A stretch of DNA of 64,000 bases from Pogostemon cablin. Taxonomy: Eukaryota > Streptophyta > Magnoliopsida > Lamiales > Lamiaceae. Of this stretch, positions 43,567 to 56,032 are shown in pieces. The notes under the pieces are model-generated. The model saw only the letters and a list, made by a program, of their open reading frames with translations, was not told where the DNA came from and made no database searches. The position numbers were made by a program, and so were the translations under genes. The stretch spans positions 25,142,791 through 25,206,790 of the forward strand of contig CM043013.1 in NCBI GenBank assembly GCA_023678885.1, given 5' to 3'. Numbering within the stretch: position 1 is the first letter of the stretch; each line of letters begins with the position of its first letter.

Positions 43567-44791
43567 CCAGGACTTTTGGTCGAACTGATGCGCTGGACAT
43601 ATCCAAATCCATATTTTTACACCTTCAGTGCATGTTTTCACTCAAAAAGCTCTTTAAAGGTCCATAAGGAGAGCTCACAAGTATAAAAGGAAGACTTTAC
43701 ACAAAGAAAAGGGGGGACGACTATCATCACCTTCATTCTACACAACATCCGAAACCATACCACCATCCACGGAGCTGTGGAGAGAGATTCATCTGTCGAA
43801 TCAAGTGAAGATTCAAGATGGAGAGAGACGTGACGACGCCCTCATCTAGAGTTTACTTCGCATCTTAATTTATCTTGTAATTTTCAAGACTATGGGTAAG
43901 ATCTATCCAAACACAATGATTGTTCTACAATCAATCATGGGCTAGAACCGCTTCTGTAGTTCTAGGGTTTTTGAAGGTTTTATCTAGCTAGTTGAACTTC
44001 CGTGTGTATACTCTGTACAACACTACTTGTAGTTTATTTTATATAAGACTGTGCATTTTTAATTCATACACGGAGTTGTTTTGTGCATCATTAACTGTTA
44101 TGTAAAGTCTGAATACATATCTTGATTATTGATTGAGTGCGTTCACTGCTGAGCAGGATTACATGTTATGATTCTAAGTGTAGGGATTCCGAAGTCTCAT
44201 TAGAACTATCTTATATAAATATTTATTAATTGAATTGGATTCAGATTAGTAAGTAGGATAAAGAGGATAATTGTATAGTACCTATAAAGGGAGATCATAT
44301 CGGGTTAGAGTACTTAGTGCACGGGAAATAATTGATACTGATAGTACCTAGAAAGGGGGGTGTAATTATGTTCTTGCTCCGAGGTGATTCACACGTGTTA
44401 CACGCATGCTTGCTTGTGTCTATAGAGTAAACATGTATGGTTTAGTGAAGCATCCATATTTCACAAGGCAGAGTCGGACATTGACATACGGAAGGGAGAT
44501 TAAATAGTAAAACTGGATGGTCTAAAGAGCTACCTATCTTCTCACTTATTCACTTTCGTTCTAATCTTTATTGCTTATTTATTTTTATTGTTCTTTTAAT
44601 TAATCGTTATTAGTTACTTAATTACCAAACTGTTATTTCCATACTGGTCTCAAATAAGTTAGAATATAATTAGATAAATAATAATCCGTCCTTTGGGTTC
44701 GATAATCGCTTGGTCGCTTATCAAAGCTACAATAGCATCCTTCACACTTGGGGATTAATATTGTGTGTTGAGAAAATGCTCATCAAGTTCT

Positions 44792-44809
44792 TAGTGCCGT
44801 TGCCGGGGA
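44792..44809 (+). other. Primer-binding site of Athila C
   Basis: TAGTGCCGTTGCCGGGGA, six bases after the LTR. It is the tRNA-Asp type site TGGCGCCGTTGCCGGGGA with two G-to-A or C-to-T changes. Confidence 0.85.
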
Positions 44810-44898
44810 CAATATTAATTATTAGTTTATTATTTCTAGTTTAATTAAGACTACTTTATTCTTGTTTTAATTTTCTAATGCTTATTTTTCTTAGGTAT

Positions 44899-46328
44899 AT
44901 GCATACTAAATCAAAGGCAGGAGAGTTAGAACCTTTTAATCTTGAGATTGGTGTGTCGTCGAGAAAGAAGAAGAAGAACAGGAACAAGAATGTAGAACCA
45001 ACTGAAGTTGAAGTTGACGTTGATGAGCTGAACTCGCAAGCGACTGAAGCTGCAATCGACGTTAATTTTGAAGCAGAAGCAGCATTATGGCGGCGAATTC
45101 AGATAATCTTGCCATCGATGAAGTCTATAAGAACAAAGAGGAGGCAATGCAGGGCTGTTAGGAGCAAGGGGGGCCAGAGCTGATTTTGATCTTCACCCTG
45201 CTCTGATCAGCATGATTGAAAGGAGTCCCTTCTCTGGGGGAAAATTTGAAGATCCTCAGCAACATCTAAATAAGTTCCTTGGTTATGCAAGCAAACAAAA
45301 AGATGCAGGAAGGGCGAGAGATTGGTACGGAAGATGAGGATGCAATGAGGATTATATTGTTTAAGTTATCACTTACTGAAGGGCGAGAGATTGGTACGAT
45401 ACTCTTAATGCTGCTGAATGCACTACATGGGAGCAATTGAAATTGAAATTCTTAGAGCGATACATGCTACCTTCAAAGGTGTTTAAGATGAAACAAGAAA
45501 TCAATCAATTCGCTATCAATGGTAATGAGAAGTTTCATGAGGCTTGAGACAGATTCAAGGAAATGCTTCGGAAGTGTCCTCAGCATGGGCTATCTAAAGC
45601 TCAATACATCAGCATTTTCTATAATGGATTGGACTGTGATTCTCGAGTTTTACTTGATGCTTCATCTAATGGAGCACTGCTTACGAAGTCATCTGTTGAG
45701 GCCAAAAAGCTCTTTGAAGATATTTCGATGAATTCAAGAGATTGACCGACTGATAGAGTGAGAGACACTTATATTCTTGGAAAAGTAGCGCAGGTTAAGC
45801 ATACTATGGTGAAGTTGAGTAGAGAAAATGAGATCGTCTCTAGTTTGGCTAGTATGAACAAGCTACTTGAGTTCAGCAAAAGCATATTACTGACATAGAG
45901 CTCAATGAGTACCAATTATGCGGGATGTTTGCAATGAAGGAGCTAGCCAGGAGAAATTGGAAGAGGTAAATTATGCGTCAAAGTATTCAAGGAACAAGGT
46001 TCCAAAATCAAGAAAACTAGAATTATCAAGGGAACTATAATAATCATAGTCCCCCAGGTAATTATCATCAACAAAGGAGGCCGGAGTTTTCAAGGAGAGA
46101 TCCGAGTACTAAGGTCGAAGAAGGAAAACCTAGTTTTAAGGATACGGTGAACATGTACATGGCAAGCAATGATGTAAGAGTGGATCGCCTAGAGGCGAAG
46201 CTAGAGGCAAAAATTGATATAAATCATGAGGATATATCTAAGCGAATGAAGGCCTTAACGTTGTTGATGGGGCAGATGGCTGGGAGTATGATCTAATTGA
46301 CGCAAACCGTTGAGAAAGGAAAACTTCC
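44899..46328 (+). pseudogene. Athila C gag
   Basis: Starts MHTKSKAGELEPFNLEIGVS, a basic KKKKNRNKN stretch, then is frameshifted near 45,110. Gag motifs follow: DLHPALISMIERSPFSGG, WEQLKLKFLERYMLPSKVFK, CPQHGLSKAQYISIFYNGLD. TGA codons replace Trp near 45,547 and 45,744, where element F has TGG. A short duplicated phrase (GAAGGGCGAGAGATTGGTAC) occurs near 45,310 and 45,379. The end is cut by element D and resumes at 52,796 with the NAITLRSG box. Confidence 0.85.
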
Positions 46329-47504
46329 TGTAATAACAAAATTATGTATTTATAATAAAATAAATATAAGAAAATTACAATGATAATTCTAAAATGATTT
46401 AGTTTAGAAAGTATGTAAGTGGGTTACAAATCTCTAATCAATCCTCTAATTCTTCTCTCGAACCAATTTGGCTTTGACTTTGACTTGTTGTGTTGACTGT
46501 GTGTATTGAGCCGAATCTTTGAAAGAAGCTTGTCCGAGCTCAGATGTGTAGTCTTGACGTTGATCTGGAGGCATCGAGCCTTTGTTTGGATTGAACGTTG
46601 ACTGGAGAGCTTTCTGTGGATGAAGGCTGTTGACTAAAAGATTGCTAGATCGGAGGGCTTAGCACCTTTATCTCTGATTGGGGGCAGTTGGCTGGAAGAA
46701 TGCTGGATCGGAGGGGCTTTACACCTTTATCTCGGATCAGAGGTGGTTGGCTAGAAGAACGCCAGATCGGAGGGACTTGGCACCTTGATCTCTGATCGGA
46801 GGTGGTTGGCTGGAAGAATGCCAGATCAGAGGGGCTTGACACATTTATCTCTGACCGGAAGCGGTTGGGTAGAAGAATGTCGGATCGGAGGGGCTTGACA
46901 CCTTGATCTCTGATCGGAGGCGGTTGACTAGAAGAACGCCGAATCGGAGAGGCTTGACACCTTGATCTCGAATTGGAGGCGGTTGGCTGGAAGAACGCCG
47001 GATCGGAGGGGATTGATACCTTTATCTCTAATTGGAGACCATTCTTGGCTTGAAGATGCTTGAAGAATATCTCAAGAGTGCACTGCTCGTATTCTTGATT
47101 TCTTTAAAAGCGTCTGCGTCTTCAGATTTTTTTAGTGTGTTTGGAATGAGGACTGAAGGCCCTTATTTATAGGTAGAGAAAATAACTACTTGTGAGATAT
47201 TTTCTCCTTGAAAAGATATGTCAGGCTTTTCTCCTTTAATTAAGCCTGCTAGACTGGATACCGGCATATTTAATTTAATTAAAGCCTGCCGAACTAGATT
47301 TGATTTGCTGGGCTTGCTGACTTAAGTCAGACCCATTTGACTTGGGCTTATTTGACTAGATCTGGCCCAATTATCAATAATTTACTCATTTATTTTAAGA
47401 ATTAATTTATTTAAATTTCTTAATAAATAAATAATTAATTGATAATTATTGCATTAATTTGCCACATATTTTATTTAATAGGCAATAAAATTCAGGTGCC
47501 TATA
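46329..47504 (-). repeat. Element D 3' LTR
   Basis: Plus strand starts TGTAATAACAAAATTATG and ends AGGTGCCTATA, where the partner ends CTACA. Contains a tandem array at about 46,640-47,035 with roughly 59-bp period (GGCGGTTGGCTGGAAGAACG; GATCGGAGGGGCTTGACACC). Confidence 0.9.
46640..47035. repeat. About 59-bp tandem array in element D LTR
   Basis: Six to seven copies of a unit with GGTTGGCTGGAAGAAYGCC and CTTGACACCTTTATCTCTGA. The right LTR holds the same array at about 50,480-50,786 and 52,229-52,330. Confidence 0.85.
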
Positions 47505-48772
47505 AATGCCCCCTCGCATTTTGTTCACGGACGCCTTTGTTTTGAAGTGAATAAATTGCGATACTCCATTACTGATAAACATGACTTAATTTTATTGCTT
47601 GCCTCACCAACTTGATATGAATAGCCTGAATTATGACTGAACTTAGCTGAGTGCTAAGTTGCCTACGTACCTCTTTGCAGAGGATCAAGTCATAATGTAG
47701 TTCAAAGGGACATGATCATTTGGTTTGAATGGGGGGTGCCGTACACAGTTTATACTCATGCGGGCTAGGAGTAACATGCATTTTAGGCTCGTGCGTTAAA
47801 GAGCTTTGAACTTGAATTTGCTGACAATTTATACTCGTGTCAATGAGTTTTCAATTTGATTTGTAGACAGTTTATACTCTTTTCAATGAGTTTTGAACTA
47901 GAGTTTGCTGACAATTTATACTCATGTTGATGAGTTTTGTAGATAGCTTGTACTCTTTTCAAGGAGATTTGATTTGAGTTAGATAGTTTAGGCTCGTATC
48001 AAATGAGCATAATATGCAGAGAGTTTTGTCTCTTCTCAAGGAGATTTGATTTGAATGAGATAGTTTAAGCTCGTATCAAGGAGCATAACATGTGGAGAGT
48101 TTTGTCTCTTCTCAAGAAGATTAGATTTGATATGTAGATAGTTTATACTCATATCAAGGAGCATTGTGTGTAGATTGTTTTAGCTTATATCAGGGAGCAT
48201 CATGTGTAGATAGTTTTAACTCATATCAAGGAGCATGTCTTGAGGCTTTTTAGATAGTTTAAGCTCGTATCAAGGAGCGTAATTTGAGAGATTATAGATA
48301 GTTTTAGCTCTTATCAAGGAGCGTTGACTTGAGAAATTTTAGATAGTTTTAAATCGTATCAAGGAGTATAATGTGGACAGTTTATTCTAGTGTCGAGGAG
48401 CGTAACATGTGAATAGTTTTAGCTCATTTCGAGGAACGTTGACTTGAGAAATTTTAGATAGTTTTAACTCGTATCAAGGAGTATAATGTGGATAATTTTT
48501 GCTCGTGTTGGGGAGCATAACATGTGAACAGTTTTAGCTCGTGTCTAGGAGCGTTGACTTGAGAAATTTTAGATAGTTTTAACTTGTATCAAGGAGTATA
48601 ATGTGGATAGTTTTCGCTCGTGTCGGGGAGCATAACATGTGAATAATTTTAGCTCGTGTCGAGGAGCGTTGACTTGAGAAATTTTAGATAGTTTTAACTC
48701 GTATCAAGGAGTATAATGTGGACAGTTTTCGCTCATGTCGGGGAGCATTGACTTGTGAGGTTTTGAGATGGT
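47505..48772 (-). repeat. Element D internal tandem repeats
   Basis: From about 47,740 a 38-43-bp phrase (AGATAGTTTTAACTCGTATC, then AAGGAGCATAA) recurs. From 48,323 a 115-bp higher-order unit is clear: GTTGACTTGAGAAATTTTAG occurs at 48,323, 48,438, 48,553 and 48,668. No coding frame is supported. Confidence 0.88.
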
Positions 48773-49450
48773 TTATTGCCCCCAGTCATGGGGTGTACCA
48801 TTTTCTCTTGCTTTAACTTTATTTCTTTGAATCTTTATAGATACCAGCACCTGTAAATGTGGTTCTTCCTCCAGAAGCTCATCAAAAGGCATATTTTCAA
48901 ACTCATAAGAGTCGTGAATAGAAGGCAAATCGAAGTCACTTGATGCCATACTCAGCTCAATGTCATGAGCTCTTGTAGCTAGTTCTTCAAAAGTCTTTGG
49001 CTGGATTCCTTGGAGAATATATTGCAGGCTCCATTGCATCCCTTGAATGCACATATTGATGGTAGAGACTTCAGACAATTTATCTTTGCAATTCAAGCTT
49101 AGATTTCTCCATCGATTAATCATCTTTCCACTAACAAGTGTTAGTTAATTCGATCATACTAATAGTCCTTCGAGTGCTATAGAAGCAATTGAGAAACTCT
49201 TTTTCCATTTGCCCCCAGTTGTCGATGGAGTTAGCTTCCAAGTCCATATACTAATCAAAATCATTTCCTTTCAGCAAGCGGACAAATTGTTTGAGCATGT
49301 GATCATCAAAAGTTCCAGCATCATTGCATGTCTCGACGAAATATGCTATGTGTTGTCTTGGGTTGCCTTTGCCATCGAATTATTGAAATTTAGGAGGCTG
49401 GTAGTCAACTGGCATCTTTAAGTTGTCAATTCTCTTTGTATATGGCTTAT
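48773..49450 (-). pseudogene. Element D gag
   Basis: Minus strand, from about 49,420: a frame with FDGKGNPRQHIAYFVETCND, HMLKQFVRLLKGNDF, then after frame changes MEKEFLNCFYSTRRTISMIE and INRWRNLSLNCKDKLSEVST, CIQGMQWSLQYILQG and FEELATRAHDIELSMA. This is the retrotransposon gag domain of many plant gypsy elements. A stop and frameshift near 49,130 separate the parts. The C-terminal end at 48,773 lies next to the repeats, with no further domain. Confidence 0.8.
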
Positions 49451-50152
49451 TGTAAGCAACAGAAGATTTTGAGCTCTCTTTAAACCTGTCTTTTATCGTC
49501 TCTAGTACGATGCTCTTCAGTTGGCTCATAGGAAGCATTCCGTCAGTTGAAATTTATATCTCTTCCTCAACTGGATTTATTTCATATAGATGGTGCTTCG
49601 TGGAGTCCTCCACCTCGTCTTCATCCTCAACTCGTTTCTCATTTGCATTATTTGTCTGTGCTACCTCCATCTTTTTCATCAGTTGGATATCAACAAACCT
49701 TGTTCTTGGCTTTGTTTGTTGAGTGTAGCAATGGACTGAGTCAAGCTTGCCAGTTATTCTTCGACAGATGAAGTGTTTGTTATCATGGCCTAGGCTATGG
49801 ATGAGTCATACGCCAAACTTTCTATGGATCAAGGAGTTGGACAGACAGAGTCCTCTTCACCATCTTTGATGTCGTGCATTGGCTTATCTAGAACAGTCCC
49901 CACTATGTGGTTTGTCTCTAAGAAGACTTCAGATATACTCCTTATAACTACTTCAACATCTTTAGTTTGCAACTCTGAAGGTTTTGAGGCATAGACCTTC
50001 GTATCGCAATCCTGAGTGGAGTTGTTCTTTGAATCTCTTCAGTCTGTAGTTCTGAAGGCTTTAAGGTAGAAGATCTTCTTATGGCAATCCTGAGAGGAGC
50101 CATACTTTATACTTTCGAACTTTCGAAGAGAGGAGATGAGAGGTAGAAACTA
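49451..50152 (-). other. Element D 5' leader and gag N-terminal remnant
   Basis: No long frame with a known domain. A Ser/Glu-rich stretch on the minus strand at about 49,550-50,100 may be the gag N terminus. Two diverged copies of a short phrase (AGAAGACTTCAGATATACTC / AGAAGATCTTCTTATGGCAA with AACTCTGAAGGTTTTGAGGC-like flanks) lie at 49,920-50,090. Confidence 0.45.
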
Positions 50153-50170
50153 TCCCACTGGGCATGCCAA
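50153..50170 (-). other. Primer-binding site of element D
   Basis: Minus strand TTGGCATGCCCAGTGGGA, four bases inside the right LTR. It has the position and style of a plant gypsy primer site; I do not assign the tRNA with confidence. Confidence 0.6.
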
Positions 50171-50174
50171 AATT

Positions 50175-52795
50175 TGTAACAACAAAATTATGTATTTATA
50201 ATAAAATAAATACAAGAAAATTATAATGATAATTCTAAAATGATTTAGTTTAGAAAGTATGTAAGTGGGTTACAAATCTCTAATCAATCATCTGATTCTT
50301 CTCTAGAACCAATTTGGCTTTGACTTTGACTTGTTGTGTTGACTGTGCGTATTGAACTGGATCTTCAGATGAAGCTTGTTCGAGCTCGGATGTGTAGTCT
50401 TGACGTTGATCTGGAAGCGTCGAGCCTTTATTCAGATTGAACGTAGACTGGAGAGCTTTCTGGGGAAGAAGGCTGTTGACTGAAAGATTGTCGGATCAGA
50501 GGGCATAGCACCTTTATCTCTGATTGGAGGGAGTTGGCTGGATAATACTGGATTGGAGGGGCTTGACACCTTTATCTCGGATCAGAGGTGGTTGGCTGGA
50601 AGAACGCCGGCTCGGAGGGGCTTGGCACCTGATCTCTGATCGGAGGCGATTGGCTGGAAGAACGCTGGATCAGAAGGGCTTGACACCTTTATCTCTGATT
50701 GAAAGTGGTTGGCTGGAAGAATGCCAGATCAGAGGGGCTTGACATCTTGGTCTCTGATTGGAGGCGGTTGGCTAGAAGAATGCCAGTGATTTATCGTTAA
50801 TAGTCCGGGCTACCAAGCAACAAAATATCGAACCCAAGGGAATTTAGGATTCGTGGCCTTCAAGTTATAGTCTCGTATTAGTTAAGGACGACCGAGAAGA
50901 GAGATAATAAAAACAAGAAAAGAAACTAATTACAATATTTTTGGAATTTTCATTGCAAAGGAAATCTTCATGATGCAATTCAAATGGATCAATCATGTAA
51001 CACATCTAATTGCCTCCCAATTTAAGCTATCATAGTAAGAGTGATCACTATTTTCACCTAAACTCTCTCTCGAGATGAAGAGGATGTAGGCCTTTACAAA
51101 GACCCCAAAGTAGCACATAGGATCGATACCATAGCGAACACCTCCCAATATGTACTAATTACACGTACGAGTTCCCTAAAAGGTACTAAATCATAGGTAA
51201 TATTCCCTTTCTAGGTACTATGAATTCACTAAGGTTGGGTTCCCCTCACTAGATTAATTGACCTCTCGATCTAACCTCTCTAGTGTCCACTTATGTAGTT
51301 CTAAACATGAGAGATCGTCTCCAACTCTTCCCACATTAATCCACATAACCCACATGATGAAATGATTAAATTAATTCCTAAAACACATAATTGAACTCTC
51401 GTTCTAACCACATGCACTAGATAATTAACCACACAAATCAAACATATAGATTAAACAATTAAGCATCCATAAATGAAACTAATCAAAGCCGGGATTGCAA
51501 TTTAAATAATATCACAAATTAATCCATAATCTAAACATCACTTTAAACATCCAAAACATAGAAAATAAAAAGATAATAAGTAGGATTAGATTACACCTTA
51601 ATGAAGTTTTACATCCATGAGGATCATCATTTCCTTGGTGTCCCCACCTTCTTGGAAAACAATAAAATCCTAATCTAGAAAAAACATTTAAACTATGGAC
51701 GGATCCCTCACCCCGAAAGGGAGAGAGATCTCAACTATGGAGATCTTAAAAAGCTCTCTTCAACTATTGAATCTAATGATTCAATTTAATGGAATTTAAT
51801 GGGTGAGAATTGATCAATGGTGGCTTTCATAGAAGAGGGTATTTATAGTAGTAAGGATGAGAGAAATTTGAGTGAGTTTTCAATGTGGGACAAGTGGGGT
51901 CATGTAGTAGAGTGAGAGGAATTTGTGGTAAGTAATCAATGTGGGATAATTTAGCTCATGGCACCAAAAATGGGATTTATAACAATTTTTCCTTTGGCCC
52001 GTTCTTGCTCGTTTCAACTCCAAATCGAGCTTCGTTTTCTCCCACATCTTCCTCTTCACTTGTAGAATCCATTTTTATCAAAATCACACATTTTTCTGCA
52101 AAAATAAACAAAAATACCTTTCTCCAAATAATCAAGCAATTAATAGTATTTTCATTAAAATCATGCTCAATTATTAAATTAAAGCCACAAAAATCCACTT
52201 AAAATCTAGGTGAATTTCACAACGATCAGCCAGATCGGAGAGGCTTGACACCTTGATCTCGGATCGGAGCTGGTTGGCTGGAAGAACGCCGGATCAGAGG
52301 GGCTTGACACCTTTATCTCTAATCGAAGACCGTTCTTAGCTTGAAGATTCATGAAGAAGATCTCAAGAGAGCACTGCTTGTATTCTTGATTTCTTCAAAA
52401 GCGTCTGCGTCTTCAGACGTTTTTAGTCTGTTTGGAATGAGGACTGAAGGCCCTTATTTATAGGTAGAGAAAATAACCACTTGTGAGATATTTTCTCCTT
52501 GAAAAGATATGTCGGCTTTTCTCCTTTAATTAAGCCTGCTGGACTGGATACTGACATATTTAATTTAATTAAAGCCTGCCAAACTGGATTTGATTTGCTG
52601 GGCTTGCTGACTTAAGTCAGACCCATTTGACTTGGGCTTATTTGACTAGATTTGGCCCAATTATCAATAATTTACTCATTTATTTTAGGAATTAATTTAT
52701 TTAAATTCCTTAATAAATAAATAATTAATTGATAATTATTGCATTAATTTGCCACATATTTTTATTTAATAGACAATAAAATTCAGGTGCCTACA
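50175..52795 (-). repeat. Element D 5' LTR, interrupted by a solo LTR
   Basis: Plus strand starts TGTAACAACAAAATTATG and ends GGTGCCTACA. Without the insertion it is about 1,174 bp against 1,176 bp for the other LTR. Confidence 0.9.
50787..52228 (-). mobile_element. Solo LTR inside element D LTR
   Basis: Plus strand starts TGATTTATCG and ends AACGATCA. Perfect duplication GCCAG at 50,782-50,786 and 52,229-52,233. Related to the CACGGCC-family LTRs (shared CTAGGTGAA start region and GTTTCAACTCCAAATCGAGC) but lacks the CACGGCC cluster. Confidence 0.92.
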
Positions 52796-53300
52796 CTTCC
52801 ATCTCAAAGTATAGCAAACCTGAAGCAGTGCAACGCCATCACGTTGAGGTCTGGAACATAGTATGAGGGACCGATGATGCCGAAAATGAGTTTGGAAGCT
52901 ACAGGAGCTCGATTCGACCAAAACAGCTGGTTGAATCTAGCAGAGGAGGTCGAACCAAGCACCTAGCAACCTCTGGAGAGTCCAACCGATCGATTCGACC
53001 AAGACTAAATATGGTTCGACCCCTGTCCAGAGCACCCTGTTATTTCAGAAGCACGGTTCGACCACGATTATCATGGTTTGACCAACCCTATTGGTCGAAC
53101 CGTGGTCAAAATGGCTTGTTCGGGAGAAAAAGCACTTTTTGAAGCACAGTTCGACCATTACTCACCTGGTTCGACCAGTACCCTTGGTCGAACCATGGTC
53201 GAACCACGTCGTTCTTTATCGTTTTGCGTGCTGACTACTTTACATGATGTTTATGCTACTCCCGTACCTTCCAAAGAGCATAATACTAAGATTATAGCAT
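52796..53300 (+). pseudogene. Athila C gag-protease linker with GGTTCGACC cluster
   Basis: Resumes the gag frame with SIANLKQCNAITLRSG, the conserved box. From about 52,905 to 53,215 the sequence holds about a dozen GGTTCGACC or GGTCGAACC motifs, several decayed, in both orientations, as in element F. Stops interrupt the frame. Confidence 0.82.
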
Positions 53301-54250
53301 AATGAAATGGGAAAGAGTAAAGAGATTGAGAGCCGAGAAGGATAAAGCGGAGAAGGTGGAACGTGATGAATGAGGGATTCTCAAAACAAAGATACCTCAT
53401 CTATTTCCTTTCAAACTCATCAAGAAGGGTTTGGAAGAGAAGTTCAAGAAGTTTTCAAATATCATACACAAGATAAGCTTGAGCATTCCTTTCTCGGAAG
53501 CAATCTTAGAGATGTCATACTATGCCCGCTTTTTAAAGGACATACTTTTAAAGAAGAGGAGCTTGAACGGAATTGAAACAGTGAATTTGTCTGAGAACTA
53601 TAGCTCGATCATTCAGAGGAAGCTGCCAGAAAAGTTGAAGGATCCGGGAAGCTTCACTATTCTATGTGAAATTGGGAAGGTTCCGGCACGACGAGCCTTA
53701 TGCGATCTTGGGGCAAGCATCAATTTGATGCCCTTGTCAATATTTCTAAAGCTTGGTTTGGGGGAGTTAACTCCCACAACGGTTGCTCTATAATTAGCAG
53801 ATAGGTCTTTGACTTTTTCGAAGGGGATGATTGAAGACGTTCTAGTGAAAATAGAGAAACTGGCCTTTCTTGTGGATTTCTTGTGCTCAAAACGGAGGAT
53901 GACAAGGATAATGTTCCCCTTATCTTAGGGAGACCATTCCTTGCTACTTCTGGAGTGATGATTGATGTTCAAAAGGGTGAGTCAAGGTTGCGCATGGATA
54001 AAGAAGAGGTTCTGTTCAACCTTAACAAAGTAATGAAGATGCCAATGGAGACGCAATGTCACAGCATCGATGTAGTGGAGGAGGTTGTGAAGGAAGATAT
54101 GTCCTTGATCCTTTCAAAGGATCCCTTGGAGACATTCTTGATGGAGTCTCTTACTCTTCCCACCATGGAGCTAGATGAGCTCTCTAATGAGGTATTTATT
54201 GAATTTCTAGAAAATCTACTTACTTTGGATGATGACAGGTATAAATAAAA
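53300..54250 (+). pseudogene. Athila C aspartic protease
   Basis: Frames with FSNIIHKISLSIPFSEAILE, LSENYSSIIQRKLPEKLKDP and the active site RRALCDLGASINLMPLSIFL. A stop after TTVAL near 53,791 (TAA) and a frameshift near 53,880 break it; the flap region VPLILGRPFLATSGVMIDV follows. It would cut Gag-Pol. The acidic C-terminal spacer (SLTLPTMELDELSNEVFIEF) leads to reverse transcriptase. Confidence 0.85.
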
Positions 54251-54295
54251 AAGGACCAAGCTTGAAGAGGTAAGTGGACTAGGAAGTACTTACCA

Positions 54296-56032
54296 TTGGA
54301 TCGAGACAGTACAGTGAAAGAAGAAAAGAAAGAGGAGTTGAAACCACTACTGGAGCATTTAAAGTATGCCTATCTTGGTGACAATAAAATATATCCGGTA
54401 ATTGTATCTTCTTCTCAAACTAATGATCAACTTGATGAATTATTAGATGTTCTTAGGAAGTATAAGTCTGCAATTGGTTGGTCTCTTGATGATTTGAAAG
54501 GTATTGGTCCATCATATTGTATGCAAAGGATAAGATTGTTAGATGAGGCTAAGAGTAGGATTCAGAATCAGCGGAGAGTAAACCCTGCTATTCAAGAAGT
54601 GATTAGGAAGCTAATCCTAACGTGGCTAGATACAGGAATAATATATCCAAATAGTGATAGTCCCCATGTGAGTCCATTGCATGTTGTAGCTAAAAAGGGG
54701 CATGATTATAGTGAAAGCCGATGACGGTGAGACTTTAGCCACTAGGATTCCTACGAAATGGCGTGTGTGTACTGATTACAGAAAACTAAATGAAAATACA
54801 TGCAAAGACCATTTTTCCCTTCCTTTCATGGATCAAATGCTTGATCGTCTTGCAGGGTATGAGTTTTATTATTTTTTGGATGGATACTCGGGGTATAATC
54901 AAATCATGATTGCACCCGAGAACCAGGAAAAGGTTAATTTTACGTGCCCTTATGGAACTTTTGCTTTGAAAGATGCCTTTTGGATTGTGTAATGCAACTG
55001 CTACTTTTCAGTGCTGCATGATGGCTATATTTAATGGGTTGATAGAAAAGATCATGGAGGTATTTATGGATGATTTTTCTGTGTTTGGTTCCTCCTTTGA
55101 TATTTGTTTATCTAACTTGTCTACTATTTTGAAGAGATGCCGAGAAAATAATGTTGTTTTGAATTGGGAGAAGCGTCACTTCATGGTGAGAGATGAGATT
55201 GTTCTTGGCCATCATATTTTGGCTAAGGGATTGCAGGTGGATAGAGCAAAGGTGGTGGCTATTGAGAAGCTTCCACCACCTACTAATGAAAATGGAGTGC
55301 GGTCTTTTCTTAGACACGCAAGATTTTGTAGGAGATTTATCAAAGACTTCTCAAAATACTCCAAACCATTGTCTCACTTACTTGAAAAGGATGTTCCTTT
55401 TGTTTTTGATGATGAATGTCTAACAGCTTTTCAAGTTTTGAAGGAGGCACTGATTATTGCACCTATCTTGATCACACTGGATTGGACTCAATCGTTTGTA
55501 CTTATGTGTGATGCAAGTGATCAAGCACTTGGAGTGGTGCTTGGGCAGTTGAGAGAGAAGAAGTTCTGCGCCATCTACTATGCGAGTAAGACTTTTGATA
55601 CAGCACAAAAGAACTACACTATCACTGAAAATGAGTTTTTAGCTGTGGTGTATGCATTCAACAAGTTTCGATAGTATTTGGTTGGCATGAAGACCATTGT
55701 ATACATGGATCATTCTGCAATCCAGTATTTGATGAAAAAGAAGGAAGCGAAGCCAAGGATTATTAGATGGATCCTTCTTCTGCAAGAGTTTATATGGAGA
55801 TCCGAGATAAGAAAGGTACAGAGAATGTGTTGGTGGATCACCTATCAAGGTTGGAGACAAGGGAGCATTGTGATGATTCGCTTGATTATATTGAAGAGAT
55901 GTTTTCTGATGAAAAGATCATGGCCGTGTTTGCTGAATGAGCAGAAAGAGATTGTGTAGTAGCTGCTCAAGGAGTGGATCCATTGTATGTAGACTAGTGA
56001 ATTACATGGCCGTAGGAGAAATTCCAAGAGAT
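54296..56032 (+). pseudogene. Athila C reverse transcriptase and RNase H
   Basis: Pre-RT region KYAYLGDNKIYPVIVSSSQT, then SAIGWSLDDLKGIGPSYCM. RT motifs: WRVCTDYRKLNENTCKDHFS, YYFLDGYSGYNQIMIAPENQ, MPFGLCNATATFQ and the catalytic box EVFMDDFSVFG, all with their Asp residues. RNase H begins FVLMCDASDQALGVVLGQ and includes ENEFLAVVYAFNKFR, then TAG at 55,672-55,674, then IVYMDHSAIQYLMKKKEAKP. The frame shifts near 54,715, 54,975 and 55,800, where the last part reads GTENVLVDHLSRLETREHCD. It is clearly inactive but well readable. The solo LTR at 56,033 cuts it from integrase. Confidence 0.9.

Larger units (their letters stand above)
41478..44785 (+). repeat. Athila C 5' LTR, interrupted by a solo LTR
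   Basis: Starts TGATGAGTATGTAAATTCAC and ends ATGCTCATCA. Without the insertion it is about 1,690 bp, close to the 1,669-bp LTR of element F, with which it aligns along its length. The GGTTCGACC cluster lies at about 41,690-41,952 and continues at 43,567. Confidence 0.9.
46329..52795 (-). mobile_element. Gag-only LTR element D (TR-GAG-like)
   Basis: LTRs 46,329-47,504 and 50,175-52,795 (the latter enlarged by a solo LTR), with a perfect CTTCC duplication at 46,324-46,328 and 52,796-52,800. A polypurine tract (GCGAGGGGGCA on the minus strand, beside 47,505) and a primer-binding site at 50,153-50,170 set the minus orientation. The 2.7-kb interior holds only a gag relic and a tandem-repeat region; no protease, reverse transcriptase or integrase. 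This is the architecture described for terminal-repeat retrotransposons with GAG domain. Confidence 0.88.

Noticed and set aside
50524..50742. 72-codon frame MEGVGWIILDWRGLTPLSRI
   Set aside because: Product of the 59-bp tandem array in the element D LTR, as is the minus-strand frame at 46,645-46,842.
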